This document shows positions 17,046 through 26,288 of a DNA stretch of 64,000 bases, one piece after another. Within the stretch, counting starts at the first letter, position 1, and each line of letters begins with the position of its first letter. Where the stretch lies: positions 558,001 through 622,000 of the forward strand of contig CAVTCF010000004.1 of assembly GCA_963733265.1 (NCBI GenBank), read 5' to 3'. The position numbers were made by a program, and so were the translations under genes. Under the pieces are notes generated by a model. The model saw only the letters and a list, made by a program, of their open reading frames with translations. It was not told where the DNA came from and did no database searches. Source of the stretch: PALSA-1006 sp963733265 (lineage in GTDB: Bacteria; Pseudomonadota; Gammaproteobacteria; Burkholderiales; Gallionellaceae).

Positions 17046-17633
17046 TTATCGTATTTTTTTCGCGTCTGCGAGTTGTTGAACAACTTCAAGAGATTTGGCA
17101 ACATTTACAGACGGCGTCAAGCCCGTTAAAGTTGCCGCAATTCTTCCGTCCGGGGTAACGATGAAAGTTGTACGCTCGGCAAAACCGTGGTTAATTTCGA
17201 TTCCGCGAGTGTCTTTTCGTCCGGCAGCCGTATCGCGCACACTCAACTCATAGGACTTGGCGATTTTCCCATCGACGTCGGACGCCACGGCGACTTTACC
17301 CGCGCAATAATTTGCATCGGCTGAAAAATCATTAAGTCTTTCGATGCTGTCTAAAGAAACGCCGATGACTGATGCGCCGGCTTCGGCAAATTTATCCCGG
17401 TTAACTGAAAACTCATGCGCCTGAATATTGCAGCCGCCGGTATAAGCGGAAGGATAGAAGTAAACAACAACCGGGCCTTTCTTCAGTGCTTCAGAAAGCG
17501 AGAAATTGAAAGCTGTGCCCGCCAATGATGCCTGTAATTTAAAATCCGGTGCCGGCAAACCTTCTGCCAATGCCGCATATGCCGAGTGAGACACCACAGT
17601 TAATAACATGTAACTCAATATTAATTTTTTCAT
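17046..17633 (-). CDS. Exported peroxiredoxin (AhpC/TSA family, BCP-like)
   Basis: A 195-residue thiol peroxidase. The peroxidatic cysteine lies in PSAYTGGC, a good match to the PxxxTxxC active site. A signal peptide (KKLILSYMLLTVVSHSAYA) sends it to the periplasm, unlike most cytoplasmic Bcp proteins. I use the ATG at 17633, which has GGAAAGG upstream, over the in-frame TTG at 17648. It would reduce peroxides in the periplasm next to two c-type cytochromes. An electron donor is not evident from the neighbourhood. Confidence 0.88.
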   Translation of the reverse strand: MKKLILSYMLLTVVSHSAYAALAEGLPAPDFKLQASLAGTAFNFSLSEALKKGPVVVYFYPSAYTGGCNIQAHEFSVNRDKFAEAGASVIGVSLDSIERLNDFSADANYCAGKVAVASDVDGKIAKSYELSVRDTAAGRKDTRGIEINHGFAERTTFIVTPDGRIAATLTGLTPSVNVAKSLEVVQQLADAKKIR

Positions 17634-17681
17634 GGATAGCCTTTCCAATATTTTAAATAGATCTATTTCTTCACTTTTATT

Positions 17682-17961
17682 TCAGAATCGGAAGGTGAAC
17701 TCGTTGGAATTCGCAACGGTATGTACCAAGTCCACAAAAGTAGTCAGCTTGATCGGATCCTGCGGTTTGTTTGTCTTTAAACCAACCGGAGTGCCGATCA
17801 CGAACTTGCCGTCAGTGGCTTTGCTCTGAATGATCTTTTCCTGATCGTTCAGGAAATCATGCAAAGCAGTCTTTTCAGCTTTATCTGCATTGCGCGAGAA
17901 TAGGATCTGATAGAGCCTGTCCTCTTGCGCCGACACACTGTTACCAGCTTCGTTAATTACC
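17682..17961 (-). pseudogene. Remnant of a second DUF1553 gene (C-terminal end only)
   Basis: The frame encodes about 90 residues nearly identical to the last 90 of the complete DUF1549/DUF1553 protein at 19955-22411: both read RLYQILFSRNADK and end in FVDLVHTVANSNEF. DNA similarity is equally high across 17682-17961 and about 19955-20233. At 17961 the match stops abruptly at an in-frame TAG. No start or signal is present. This is the tail of a former tandem copy whose remainder has been deleted. Confidence 0.88.
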
Positions 17962-17989
17962 TAAAATCGGCTTTAAATTCGTTAAACTT

Positions 17990-18379
17990 CTATTTTTTCT
18001 CTTTGTCTTTTTTATAAGCGCGATGACACTCTTTGCAAGTCTTGGCGAGAGTCGTGGCGGAAATGGTCGCGTTATCAAAATCTTTAACTGCTACATACTT
18101 TTCAATCGCGATTGCCAAATCTTTGCTGTCTTTCGACCAGTCAACGGCATTTTTAGCATTGGCTTTGCTTTCATAATATTCCTGAACTTCACCAAACATA
18201 TCTTCAAGCTCTTTTACATCCTCATTCGCGCCTGCGATATTTTGCACGCCAATGTTGTTAGACAAGCTCTTTTGCCTGTCTTCCATGGTCTGCATGTAAT
18301 CTTCATCTAGCGTTATTTGCGCGGCACTCACAGTGCCTGCCATTACGATCAAACTAAAACAAAACATCAAGGTACGCAT
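17990..18379 (-). CDS. Small exported cytochrome c (c'/c556-like)
   Basis: A 129-residue protein with a signal peptide (FCFSLIVMAGTVSAAQ) and a single heme site CKECHRAY close to the lysine-rich C-terminus. The rest is strongly helical and charged, as in small four-helix cytochromes. It lies between the DUF1553 remnant and the DUF1501 gene. That placement suggests it may serve those proteins, as Planctomycetes relatives of the pair are often fused or adjacent to cytochrome domains. The ribosome-binding site is weak. Confidence 0.85.
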   Translation of the reverse strand: MRTLMFCFSLIVMAGTVSAAQITLDEDYMQTMEDRQKSLSNNIGVQNIAGANEDVKELEDMFGEVQEYYESKANAKNAVDWSKDSKDLAIAIEKYVAVKDFDNATISATTLAKTCKECHRAYKKDKEKK

Positions 18380-18425
18380 ACTAATTAGATAAACCCTACT
18401 TTAAACAAGTGAATTCCAAACAAGA

Positions 18426-18458
18426 AAGTAGCCCGGAAGTTTCGTTTCCGGGCTACTT
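18426..18458 (-). terminator. Terminator after the DUF1501 gene
   Basis: A perfect 13-base stem (AAGTAGCCCGGAA / TTCCGGGCTACTT) with a seven-base loop, 22 bases past the DUF1501 stop. It is followed on the minus strand by a T-rich stretch. It separates the DUF1501 unit from the small cytochrome gene. Confidence 0.85.
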
Positions 18459-18479
18459 CGCAAGTACTACAAAGTGCGT

Positions 18480-19922
18480 TTAGGCGAGCAGGTCTTTGAT
18501 GACCTCTCCGAATACAACCGTTGGACGTTCCGAACGACCATCATGCAGGAAGGTGGTCTTCAAATGGTTCAAACCAAGCAGTTGCAGAACAGTGGCATGA
18601 AGGTCATAAGTGTCGACTTTTTTGCCTTGAGACTGTACGCCGATCTCATCCGTTGAACCAAATGTTGTACCGGCTTTAACACCGCCGCCTGCAATCCATT
18701 GCGTGTAGCCCCATGGGTTGTGGTCGCGTCCATCGCCGCTTTCGCCCCAGGGTGTACGGCCGAATTCAGATGCCCATACCACCAAGGTTGTGTCCAGCAA
18801 GCCACGATCTTTCAAATCTGCCAAGAGTGCGGCAATAGGCTTGTCAACCAGTTTGGCATTGGAACCATGATTCTTTTCGAGACTATTGTGCGCATCCCAG
18901 TTTCTGTTGTCGCCATCAGGCAGCGCAGGGCCGGATACCACTTGAATGAAACGCACTCCGCGTTCAGTCAGGCGACGGGCACGCAACAGCACTTCGCCGT
19001 AGCTCCTAGTGCCTTCATCATTCAAACCGTAAGCCTCTCTGGTCGCATCAGATTCTTTGCTCAGATCGACCGCTTCAGGTGCCGATGTTTGCATACGCTC
19101 AGCCAGTTGATAGGAGCGAATACGCGCTTGCAGTTCTGTATCTTCCGGGTAAGCCGCACCGCGTTTTTCATTCAGGCGTCTCAGCAGATCAAGTGAATTG
19201 TTTTGTTCTTTGCTCGACCATGCTCCGGCAGCTTGCAAGTTAAGAATAGGCGAGTCACCAGGACGGAAAGCAACACCTTGGTAAACGGCTGGCAAGAAGC
19301 CAGAGCTCCAGTTCACCGAGCCAGCGCGAGGTTCTTTGTTGTCATTGTAGAGAACAACATACGAAGGAAGATCGCGGTTGGCTGAGCCGAGAGCGTAAGA
19401 CACCCACGCCCCCAGAGATGGACGGCCCGGATTAACATCACCGGTGTTCAACTTGAGGATGGAAATGTCGTGAGTTGCACCCACAGTCACACTGGACTTG
19501 ATGAAAGCGATCTTGTCGGCGTGCTGCGAAAGATTGGGCAGCAAGTCAGAGAAGTAGGCTCCGCTTTCTCCATATTGTTTAAAGGTACGTTTATCAGACC
19601 AGAAGAGCTTGGTGATACCACCTTGCGTACTGGTCTTGATCCCTTCCAGGAATGAAGGAGGAATCGGCTTTCCGGCCAGCTTTTGTAATTCAGGCTTGTA
19701 ATCGAACAGATCCAGCGTGCTGGGGGCTCCATCCATATGCAGCCAGATTACTGTCTTAACTTTGGCCGGAAAGTGAGGTTCCTTGGGGGCAAGCGGATCG
19801 ACCAGCTCAGCAGCGGATGCTGCTGAAACAAAACCTGCTCCGGGGATAAAGCCGCTCAGTGCAGCGGCACCAAGCCCCACACCAGACTTGATTAAAAATT
19901 CACGACGCGCATTATTGTCCAT
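18480..19922 (-). CDS. DUF1501 protein (alkaline phosphatase/sulfatase-fold), Tat-exported
   Basis: A 480-residue protein of the DUF1501 family, related in fold to alkaline phosphatases and sulfatases. The N-terminus has a Tat-like signal (ARREFLIKSGVGLGAAALSG). Conserved blocks include VIWLHMDGAPSTLDLFDYKP, ATHDISILKLNTGD and VVWASEFGRTPWGE followed by GRDHNPWGYTQWIAGGGVK. I use the ATG at 19922, preceded by AAGGAA, over the one at 19952. It follows the DUF1549/DUF1553 gene by 32 bases. The pair is very common in Planctomycetes and unusual in Proteobacteria. The reaction is not established. Confidence 0.9.
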   Translation of the reverse strand: MDNNARREFLIKSGVGLGAAALSGFIPGAGFVSAASAAELVDPLAPKEPHFPAKVKTVIWLHMDGAPSTLDLFDYKPELQKLAGKPIPPSFLEGIKTSTQGGITKLFWSDKRTFKQYGESGAYFSDLLPNLSQHADKIAFIKSSVTVGATHDISILKLNTGDVNPGRPSLGAWVSYALGSANRDLPSYVVLYNDNKEPRAGSVNWSSGFLPAVYQGVAFRPGDSPILNLQAAGAWSSKEQNNSLDLLRRLNEKRGAAYPEDTELQARIRSYQLAERMQTSAPEAVDLSKESDATREAYGLNDEGTRSYGEVLLRARRLTERGVRFIQVVSGPALPDGDNRNWDAHNSLEKNHGSNAKLVDKPIAALLADLKDRGLLDTTLVVWASEFGRTPWGESGDGRDHNPWGYTQWIAGGGVKAGTTFGSTDEIGVQSQGKKVDTYDLHATVLQLLGLNHLKTTFLHDGRSERPTVVFGEVIKDLLA

Positions 19923-19954
19923 GTTGTTTCCTTTTTTAAAGTTACTATCCATTA

Positions 19955-22411
19955 TCAGAAGCGGTAGGCAAACTCGTTGGAATTCGCAACGGTATGAACC
20001 AAGTCTACAAAAGCAGCCAGCTTGATCGGATCCTGTGGTTTATCAGCCTTCAAGCCAACCGGGGTGCTGATCACAAATTTACCGTCAGCCGCTTTGCTTT
20101 GAATGATCTTTTCCTGTTTATTCAAGAAATCAAGCAAAGCTGTCTTTTCAACTTTATCTGCGTTGCGAGAGAACAAGATTTGATAGAGCCTGTCCACTTG
20201 CGCCGACTCACTGTTACCTGCTTCATTGATTACCCGACCGGCCAGGGCTTGCGACCATGAGAACACGGTTTCGTTATTGAACAACGTCAACGCTTGCAAC
20301 GGTGTTGTTGTCACATCACGTTTGCTGTGTACCAAGGACGGATTGGCCGGATCGAATACTTCCAGAATTGGGTAAGGAACACTGCGGCGTGTGAAAATGT
20401 ACAAGCTGCGGCGGTTGAAATCATGCGGGTCTTTGGACACTGTCCACAACGGATTGTTGTCGAAAGTGTTGTTACCCACGACTACATTGGCCGGCATTGG
20501 CGGGAATACTGCGGGACCACCAACCTTGTCGGTTAATTGTCCGGATGCCACTAACAATGAGTCGCGAATTTCTTCCGCATCCAAACGTTTGCGCGGGAAC
20601 ACTGACAACAATAGATCATCCGGATCGGCCTTGTAGGCGTCACGGCGGAAGTCCGATGATTGACGGTACACGCTGGACAACAGGATTTCACGGTGCAGTT
20701 TTTTTACATCCCAACCTTCTTTGATGAAGTTGCTTGCCAAATAATCCAGCAATTCAGGATTGCTGGGTTTTTCACCCGCTTTGCCGAAGTCACTCACTGT
20801 CCTGACGATACCGGTACCGAAATACTGATTCCAGACACGGTTAACGAATACGCGTGAGGTCAGTGGATTGGTCGGGCTGGCGATCCAGTTGGCCAATGCC
20901 GTACGACGTCCCGACGAAGTGGCGGAAGGAACGATAACCGGTTTTTCATCAGTCAGCGCAGCCGGGAATGCAGGTTGCACTTCATCCAGTGGGCGCTCAT
21001 GTACTCCGGTGAAACGGATGTGAGTTGGAATTGAGTCCGGGCCGAGTTCTGTTGCCGCAGAAATAAACCGGGAACCGGATTCAGGCTTCAGGTTATCAAA
21101 CTTTTTCAATTGCGCTGCGAGCTTTTGATACTCTTCCCACTTCGGCACGTTCGCCTCGATGTGGTCCGGATGGTTCTTGTCTTCAGAGGTCAGGCGCAGA
21201 TAAGCGGCAATATCCTGTTCCGTAGCGACATTGTTAGTCCGGTAATTAACCCAACGATCCAGCGGAGTCCACTGGTCCTTTGGTTTGAAAATCGCATCAC
21301 GGCTATCAGTCAAGTAACGTTCGTTGTGATATTTGCGGCCAGCTTCACGCACGGAATCAAGAATGGCTTTTTGCTTGTCGCGAATATCTTTGGTTGCGGC
21401 TTGATACTTGGCTTGAGCTTCCTCAAATTTCTTTTCCTGCTCACCTTTTTCTTTGACTGCCACTTTTTCGTTCACGATGGTATTCGCGAAGAAGGCTTGC
21501 AAAGAGAAGTAATCTTTTTGGGTGAACTTGTCGGTCTTGTGATTGTGGCAACGTCCGCAACCATAAGTTTGCCCCAGCAAGGCAGCACTCACAGTATCGG
21601 TAATGTCGGTCGTAATCTGGTATTGGCGCTGAACCAGATCGCGTGAGTTGTAGTTGTCCGGATAGTTCAACAGGAAACCTGTCGCGATCAACGCATTTTG
21701 GTCATTGGGGGCAATCTCATCACCGGCTAACTGTTCTTTTACGAAACGGTCATAAGGTTTGTCCTGATTGAACGCATTGATCACGTAATCGCGATAACGC
21801 CACATGTTGGGGCGGTTGGTATCGTTCTGGAAACCTGTGCTGTCTGCGTAGCGGGCCAGATCGAGCCAGCGGCGTGCCTGACGTTCACCATATTTGGGGG
21901 AAGCCAGCAAACGATCTACCAACTTCTCATAAGCGTTCGGAGATTTGTCGGCTACGAATGCTTTAACTTCTTCAGGTGAAGGAATAACACCCCAAACGTC
22001 CAGCGTAGCGCGACGAATGTAAGCAGCACGGTCCGCATCTTTGGAAGGCTTGATACCTTTGGCTTCCAGCTTGGCCAGCACAAACGCATCAATGGGTGAG
22101 CGCACCCATTTGCTTTCCTTCACTGCGGGCACTGCCGGATTTTGAACAGGCTGCCATGACCACAGTTTTGGTTGAGCGCGTGAAGGTTTAGGTGTGTCTG
22201 CTTTGGGAGCATCGGCAACCTTTGGTGTATCAACAGCTTTCGGTGCTTCTGCTGCTTTTGATGCATCCTCTGCTTTTGGCGCATCGGTTGAGCTAGCTGA
22301 CGCGGCAACTTTCGGCGTATCGGTTGCCTGAGTAACCGGCTTGTCATCTGCTATGGCTACGGCAGTTGTGAGAGTCCACAACACCGCGAGATAGATTGCT
22401 TTTTTTTGCAT
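19955..22411 (-). CDS. DUF1549/DUF1553 (PSCyt2-PSD1) protein with a CxxCH site
   Basis: An 818-residue exported protein. After the signal peptide comes a low-complexity Ala/Pro/Lys/Asp linker (about residues 30-90), then DUF1549 (SPIDAFVLAKLEAKGI through WLDLARYADSTGF), a CGRCHNHKTDKF heme-type motif at about residue 285, a helical Lys/Glu region, and DUF1553 (NRVWNQYFGTGIVRT to the C-terminus). These domains are hallmarks of Planctomycetes, where a PSCyt1 cytochrome domain often precedes them. It is absent here. I use the ATG at 22411, with GAGG upstream. The protein's role is unknown, but it always travels with DUF1501. Confidence 0.9.
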   Translation of the reverse strand: MQKKAIYLAVLWTLTTAVAIADDKPVTQATDTPKVAASASSTDAPKAEDASKAAEAPKAVDTPKVADAPKADTPKPSRAQPKLWSWQPVQNPAVPAVKESKWVRSPIDAFVLAKLEAKGIKPSKDADRAAYIRRATLDVWGVIPSPEEVKAFVADKSPNAYEKLVDRLLASPKYGERQARRWLDLARYADSTGFQNDTNRPNMWRYRDYVINAFNQDKPYDRFVKEQLAGDEIAPNDQNALIATGFLLNYPDNYNSRDLVQRQYQITTDITDTVSAALLGQTYGCGRCHNHKTDKFTQKDYFSLQAFFANTIVNEKVAVKEKGEQEKKFEEAQAKYQAATKDIRDKQKAILDSVREAGRKYHNERYLTDSRDAIFKPKDQWTPLDRWVNYRTNNVATEQDIAAYLRLTSEDKNHPDHIEANVPKWEEYQKLAAQLKKFDNLKPESGSRFISAATELGPDSIPTHIRFTGVHERPLDEVQPAFPAALTDEKPVIVPSATSSGRRTALANWIASPTNPLTSRVFVNRVWNQYFGTGIVRTVSDFGKAGEKPSNPELLDYLASNFIKEGWDVKKLHREILLSSVYRQSSDFRRDAYKADPDDLLLSVFPRKRLDAEEIRDSLLVASGQLTDKVGGPAVFPPMPANVVVGNNTFDNNPLWTVSKDPHDFNRRSLYIFTRRSVPYPILEVFDPANPSLVHSKRDVTTTPLQALTLFNNETVFSWSQALAGRVINEAGNSESAQVDRLYQILFSRNADKVEKTALLDFLNKQEKIIQSKAADGKFVISTPVGLKADKPQDPIKLAAFVDLVHTVANSNEFAYRF

Positions 22412-22552
22412 TTCCAATACCTCATTCATTTACATTAAAATTCTCTAAACATACAGGCTATAAAATTACCGATAACCTTTATGTCACCATCAACGCATAC
22501 AGCAAAACGACTAATCACTTTCCGTCTGGTTGCGAATTACACAACGACAGAT

Positions 22553-23074
22553 TTATTTTTTATCAACAACCGGTGCCGCAGTTGCGGGCGATGCGGCTGA
22601 CACGGCCGAGGCGGCTGGGCGCGGAGCCGGAGCTTCAATCTTCAGTATTGTTCCGCCCTGGTCTTGATAATCCAATACACCAGCAGCACCAGCTACTTTG
22701 AATCCCTTGCTCAACAGCAAGTCGCCAGCATCCCCGGCACGATGTGCGCGGTTTGAAACAGTAATGATCTTGCGATCCTTGGGGATGTAAGCCAGACTTT
22801 CAGCTAAATTCTTATTCTGGATGCTCAGATAGATCGGGAAGCCGCCGATCTTGGTTAGCTCATCCGGGCGACGCACATCCAGGAACAGAATTTTTTCAGG
22901 GTGCCCCAGCAATTTATCGATCTGAGTGCGATCCAGTCTTTTGGTCTTGTGTGTCCATGGGTTAGGATCAACATATTTTGGAGCCGCTTTGGGGGCGTCT
23001 GTATCTGCTGCATGCGCAAGCGTAGCTGTTAAGGTCAATGCAACTAAGGCGATCAGACTGTTCAACTTTTTCAT
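22553..23074 (-). CDS. Exported rhodanese-fold protein lacking the catalytic cysteine
   Basis: A 173-residue protein with a Sec signal (ALVALTLTATLAHAAD) and one rhodanese-like domain (LDRTQIDKLLGHP, ILFLDVRRPDEL, AYIPKDRKIITVSNRAHRAGDAG). The active-site loop of rhodanese needs a Cys followed by five residues. Here the loop reads VSNRAHRA without a Cys, so it is probably not a sulfurtransferase. It may bind a ligand or partner. The C-terminus is an Ala/Pro-rich tail. It lies 141 bases upstream of the DUF1549/DUF1553 gene. I chose MKKLNSL at 23074 because the signal peptide starts there. Confidence 0.8.
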   Translation of the reverse strand: MKKLNSLIALVALTLTATLAHAADTDAPKAAPKYVDPNPWTHKTKRLDRTQIDKLLGHPEKILFLDVRRPDELTKIGGFPIYLSIQNKNLAESLAYIPKDRKIITVSNRAHRAGDAGDLLLSKGFKVAGAAGVLDYQDQGGTILKIEAPAPRPAASAVSAASPATAAPVVDKK

Positions 23075-23361
23075 GGTTGTATCACTTTCGTTTTGATATT
23101 GATAAATTTGAGTTGCATAGCAAACACAAAGGTTTAATGGCAACTATCGTGCCAAGTTAAGGATTTGCGACAAAATTGCTCTTGCTTGCCGCGCCACACC
23201 TGTTAATTTATTGATAATATTTAAAATAAATCAAAGCAAACTTTAAACTTGCCGTGCATAGCCAGCATTACAGCAACTGGTGCTAACGTGGCTGTGTGCT
23301 GAGTTAGCAGCAGATGACGGGTGCTGCGTGTTACAAAATAAACAGGAGCAACTATTAAAAA
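23075..23361. other. Intergenic region upstream of the rhodanese-fold gene
   Basis: The 343 bases between the TonB receptor stop (23418) and the rhodanese-fold start hold a terminator at 23362-23391 and otherwise AT-rich sequence. The promoter of the rhodanese-DUF1553-DUF1501 unit should lie here. I see no gene. Confidence 0.5.
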
Positions 23362-23391
23362 AATGCCGACCCAAAACTTTGAGCCGGCATT
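23362..23391 (-). terminator. Terminator after the TonB receptor gene
   Basis: AATGCCG and CGGCATT arms flank a 16-base loop, and on the minus strand the stem runs straight into seven T residues. This is a textbook rho-independent terminator 27 bases past the receptor stop. Confidence 0.85.
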
Positions 23392-23417
23392 GTTGTTGTA
23401 GTTAACAGCGCTAGGTA

Positions 23418-26288
23418 TTAGTTCTTGGCAGTAAACATCACACCAATCCAGCGAGGCACGGCCGGGTTATAGGTGTTCCATGTTTGACCGAGAACCGCTT
23501 GGTTGTTGAACAAATTTTTAACTAAGATACTTGTATCGAAGCTCTTGTTCTTTTTGCCTACCCCTATCGCGAAATCTGTAGAGGTGCTTGCACCAACCCA
23601 AGCGTACGCTGAAAGTGCAACATCCGAGTTATAAGCACTTCTGTAAATCGTGTTGAAGTCAATGTGGAATACGTCTGTACCACTTATCGGCTGACGATAA
23701 TCGAAGCCAATGTTACCTGTCCACTTTGAAGCACCGGGCAGAGTTTGTCCGGAGATGTCGCGGTATGGAGCTGCGCCGGTATATTGATTTTCAATTGGCT
23801 GCGCGGAGTTTGTGAAGTCCTTATAGTATGCATTGTTGTACGCGCCTGCGAAGCGAATCGAGGTACGGGGAATACCAGAAAATATGCCGTCGATTTCCAC
23901 CCCTTGAGCGCGAACCCAAGGCACGTTACCTGTTGCTGACGTGTAAGCGAGAGAGCCGTTGTTTTGTAACTGGGTCGTATAGGCATCATAAACCGAAGTG
24001 GTTTGTTGATAGTCCCTAACGTCCATCAGGAAAGCATCCGTATTGAATACCAATTTATCATCAAGCAGTTTCGTTTTCAAACCAACTTCATACGATGTTG
24101 TTTGCTCAGCCTTAACAGGATTTGAAATTCCGTTTGTAAACTGTGCAACGCCGGACTTCTCGCCAAATTGAGCTGACACGTAGGTTGTTGCATGCTCATT
24201 GATTTTATACGAAGGGCTGACGACAAATGAAGGAAGAGTCTGTTGAAATGGAGTCGCATTGGCCTGATTAAATACAACGCCGATTTGAGCAGCACGTAGC
24301 GCCTTCGCATTTGCAATCTGCGCCTGTTCCGCGGCCGACAAAGATGTGTAGTTAGCAACACCGAAATATTGAAGTGCTACCGCATTTGCAAGGTTGTTTT
24401 GTGCGGATCCAGCTACTAGTGCAGCGCCAGTCAGAGCACCTGTTTTCGAATCAGAAGAGAAACCACCCAATTGCACTCCATTTACAGATACGGGATTCAG
24501 CGCTGCCCCATTGCCGTTGTTTACGATGCCAGTGCTGGCTGTATTCTGGCGATCTTCCTTGGTAAAGCGAATACCTGTTGTAAGCGTAGTATCTTCCGTA
24601 AAATGCCAGTTCGCTTGTCCGTAAATCGCATCACTCTTGTTTCTAATATCTTGCAAACCTGCTGGGCTGTTGGAATTCATGCTAAGCCCGGACAGTGAAT
24701 TTTGCAAAAGGGCAAGTCCGCTTGCATTATTAAGCGTACGGGGATCAATAGCAGTGAGTGCAGCATACTGTGCATTACTTGCCAAATAGGCACCCGCATC
24801 ATTACCCCAGGCTTTTTGATAATCGTTTCTGTTTTCAACATTGATGACATACAGACCAGTCTGATAGTCGACGAAACCACCGACAGGAGAGCTCAAACGA
24901 AATTCCTGACTTGCCTGTGTGTATTCATTCTGAAAGCCGCCGGAATTGCGCCATACATCGAAGGGAATGCCAGAGTCGTTTACCGCATCGAAGTAATACC
25001 CTTCATAGGCTGTAATTGAGGTAACGGTATAGCCACCGCTGAGGTTCCAATTAAGCTTTACCGATCCGCCATTGCTGCCTGTAACCAAAGGCCGTCCATT
25101 AAGCGCAGGAATAGTGTTGGAATTCATAACACTGCTTGGATTAAAGTTTGCGTTTTGGGTAAACCAGCCTCTGCTCAATCTGCCGAAAATATCGCCTGTT
25201 ATACCTGCAGTTGTCTGCCCATTGGAATAAGTTGCCGGCAAATACGTGTTGATCTGATCTTGATTGGTGAACTCGCCTGAATTCGGCGTGACATTGACAG
25301 CTACAAGGGCACTGAAATTAGCACTGGGGGTTAGCAGGAATTGGGCACGTCCTGATAATCGGTTTGTGTTTGTGTAAGTATTGTCCTGATTGGTCACGCT
25401 AGCTAGTTGACCGTCTTGTTTGCTTGCGCTGAATGATCCGCGCCAAGCCAACACATCATCAACTATTGCGCCGCCAACCGCTCCCGTTACTTTGACCGTA
25501 TCAAGTTGGCCATAGGTAAGTGAGAAACTTGAGCTTGGCGTAAATGAAGGAGCAACACTGTTGACGATAACAGAGCCATAGGAAGAATTCTTGCCTAGCA
25601 ATGTCCCCTGAGGACCACGGGCAACTTCTACCGTATCAACATCAGTAAAGTCATACGCAGAAGATAAAGCATTATAAGCATAGCTTACGCCGTCAACGAT
25701 AAGCCCAACACCGGGGTCTTGTGCTTCAGTTTGACCTTGTTTACCAATACCGCGAATAGACAAGCTGCTGGTACGCTGGTTGCCATAGTTCCAAGAAACG
25801 TTCCCGGCTCGTTGCGTAATAGAACCAATATCGGTTGCCCCCAAATTTGAAAGTTCTTTACCGCTAACCACAGATTCAGACACCGGCACATCTTGCAGAC
25901 TTTCAATACGATCGCGGCTGCGCACTACTACTGCCTCCAGCGCGAGTGGCTCATCTTCTTTTGTAGCGGCAGGTACAGGAGCGGCAGTTTGTGCTGCAGT
26001 GGTAGCCGCAGCTGCAGCGGTGGATGCTGCCGGTTCTGCAGGAACGGCGGATGCCGCACCTGATTTGCTGGCTTCCAATTCTTGTTTCAAGCGTGCATTT
26101 TCAGCGCTAACTCGGGCAACTTCAGCTTGCAAATCAGTGACTGATTTGTCATCCGCTGCATAGGATGGACTTGAAGCCAGCATCGTGATGCTGGCAAGCG
26201 CTAATGCAATTGCGGAATAGCGAAATGAAAAATTCGCGGAAGGTAGTTGCTTGGACTTTTCCGGCGCCCTTGACGACAAATGATTCAT
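23418..26288 (-). CDS. TonB-dependent outer-membrane receptor (956 aa)
   Basis: A large ligand-gated outer-membrane channel. After the signal peptide (AIALALASITMLASSPSYAAD) comes an unusual segment: a short coiled coil (VTDLQAEVARVSAENARLKQ) and an Ala/Pro-rich linker, about residues 50-115. A TonB box (ALEAVVVRSR) and plug domain follow (LQDVPVSESVVSGKELSNLG, GPQGTLLGKNSSYGSV), then the 22-strand barrel ending in an aromatic strand (RWIGVMFTAKN). The coiled coil is absent from most receptors. The ligand is unknown. The gene is the start of a unit followed by exported DUF1553/DUF1501 proteins. GGGGAAG precedes the ATG. Confidence 0.92.
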   Translation of the reverse strand: MNHLSSRAPEKSKQLPSANFSFRYSAIALALASITMLASSPSYAADDKSVTDLQAEVARVSAENARLKQELEASKSGAASAVPAEPAASTAAAAATTAAQTAAPVPAATKEDEPLALEAVVVRSRDRIESLQDVPVSESVVSGKELSNLGATDIGSITQRAGNVSWNYGNQRTSSLSIRGIGKQGQTEAQDPGVGLIVDGVSYAYNALSSAYDFTDVDTVEVARGPQGTLLGKNSSYGSVIVNSVAPSFTPSSSFSLTYGQLDTVKVTGAVGGAIVDDVLAWRGSFSASKQDGQLASVTNQDNTYTNTNRLSGRAQFLLTPSANFSALVAVNVTPNSGEFTNQDQINTYLPATYSNGQTTAGITGDIFGRLSRGWFTQNANFNPSSVMNSNTIPALNGRPLVTGSNGGSVKLNWNLSGGYTVTSITAYEGYYFDAVNDSGIPFDVWRNSGGFQNEYTQASQEFRLSSPVGGFVDYQTGLYVINVENRNDYQKAWGNDAGAYLASNAQYAALTAIDPRTLNNASGLALLQNSLSGLSMNSNSPAGLQDIRNKSDAIYGQANWHFTEDTTLTTGIRFTKEDRQNTASTGIVNNGNGAALNPVSVNGVQLGGFSSDSKTGALTGAALVAGSAQNNLANAVALQYFGVANYTSLSAAEQAQIANAKALRAAQIGVVFNQANATPFQQTLPSFVVSPSYKINEHATTYVSAQFGEKSGVAQFTNGISNPVKAEQTTSYEVGLKTKLLDDKLVFNTDAFLMDVRDYQQTTSVYDAYTTQLQNNGSLAYTSATGNVPWVRAQGVEIDGIFSGIPRTSIRFAGAYNNAYYKDFTNSAQPIENQYTGAAPYRDISGQTLPGASKWTGNIGFDYRQPISGTDVFHIDFNTIYRSAYNSDVALSAYAWVGASTSTDFAIGVGKKNKSFDTSILVKNLFNNQAVLGQTWNTYNPAVPRWIGVMFTAKN

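Noticed and set aside
22120..22347. A 75-residue low-complexity frame antisense-shifted to the DUF1549 linker
   Set aside because: It only reflects the repetitive Ala/Pro/Lys linker of the real protein in another frame.
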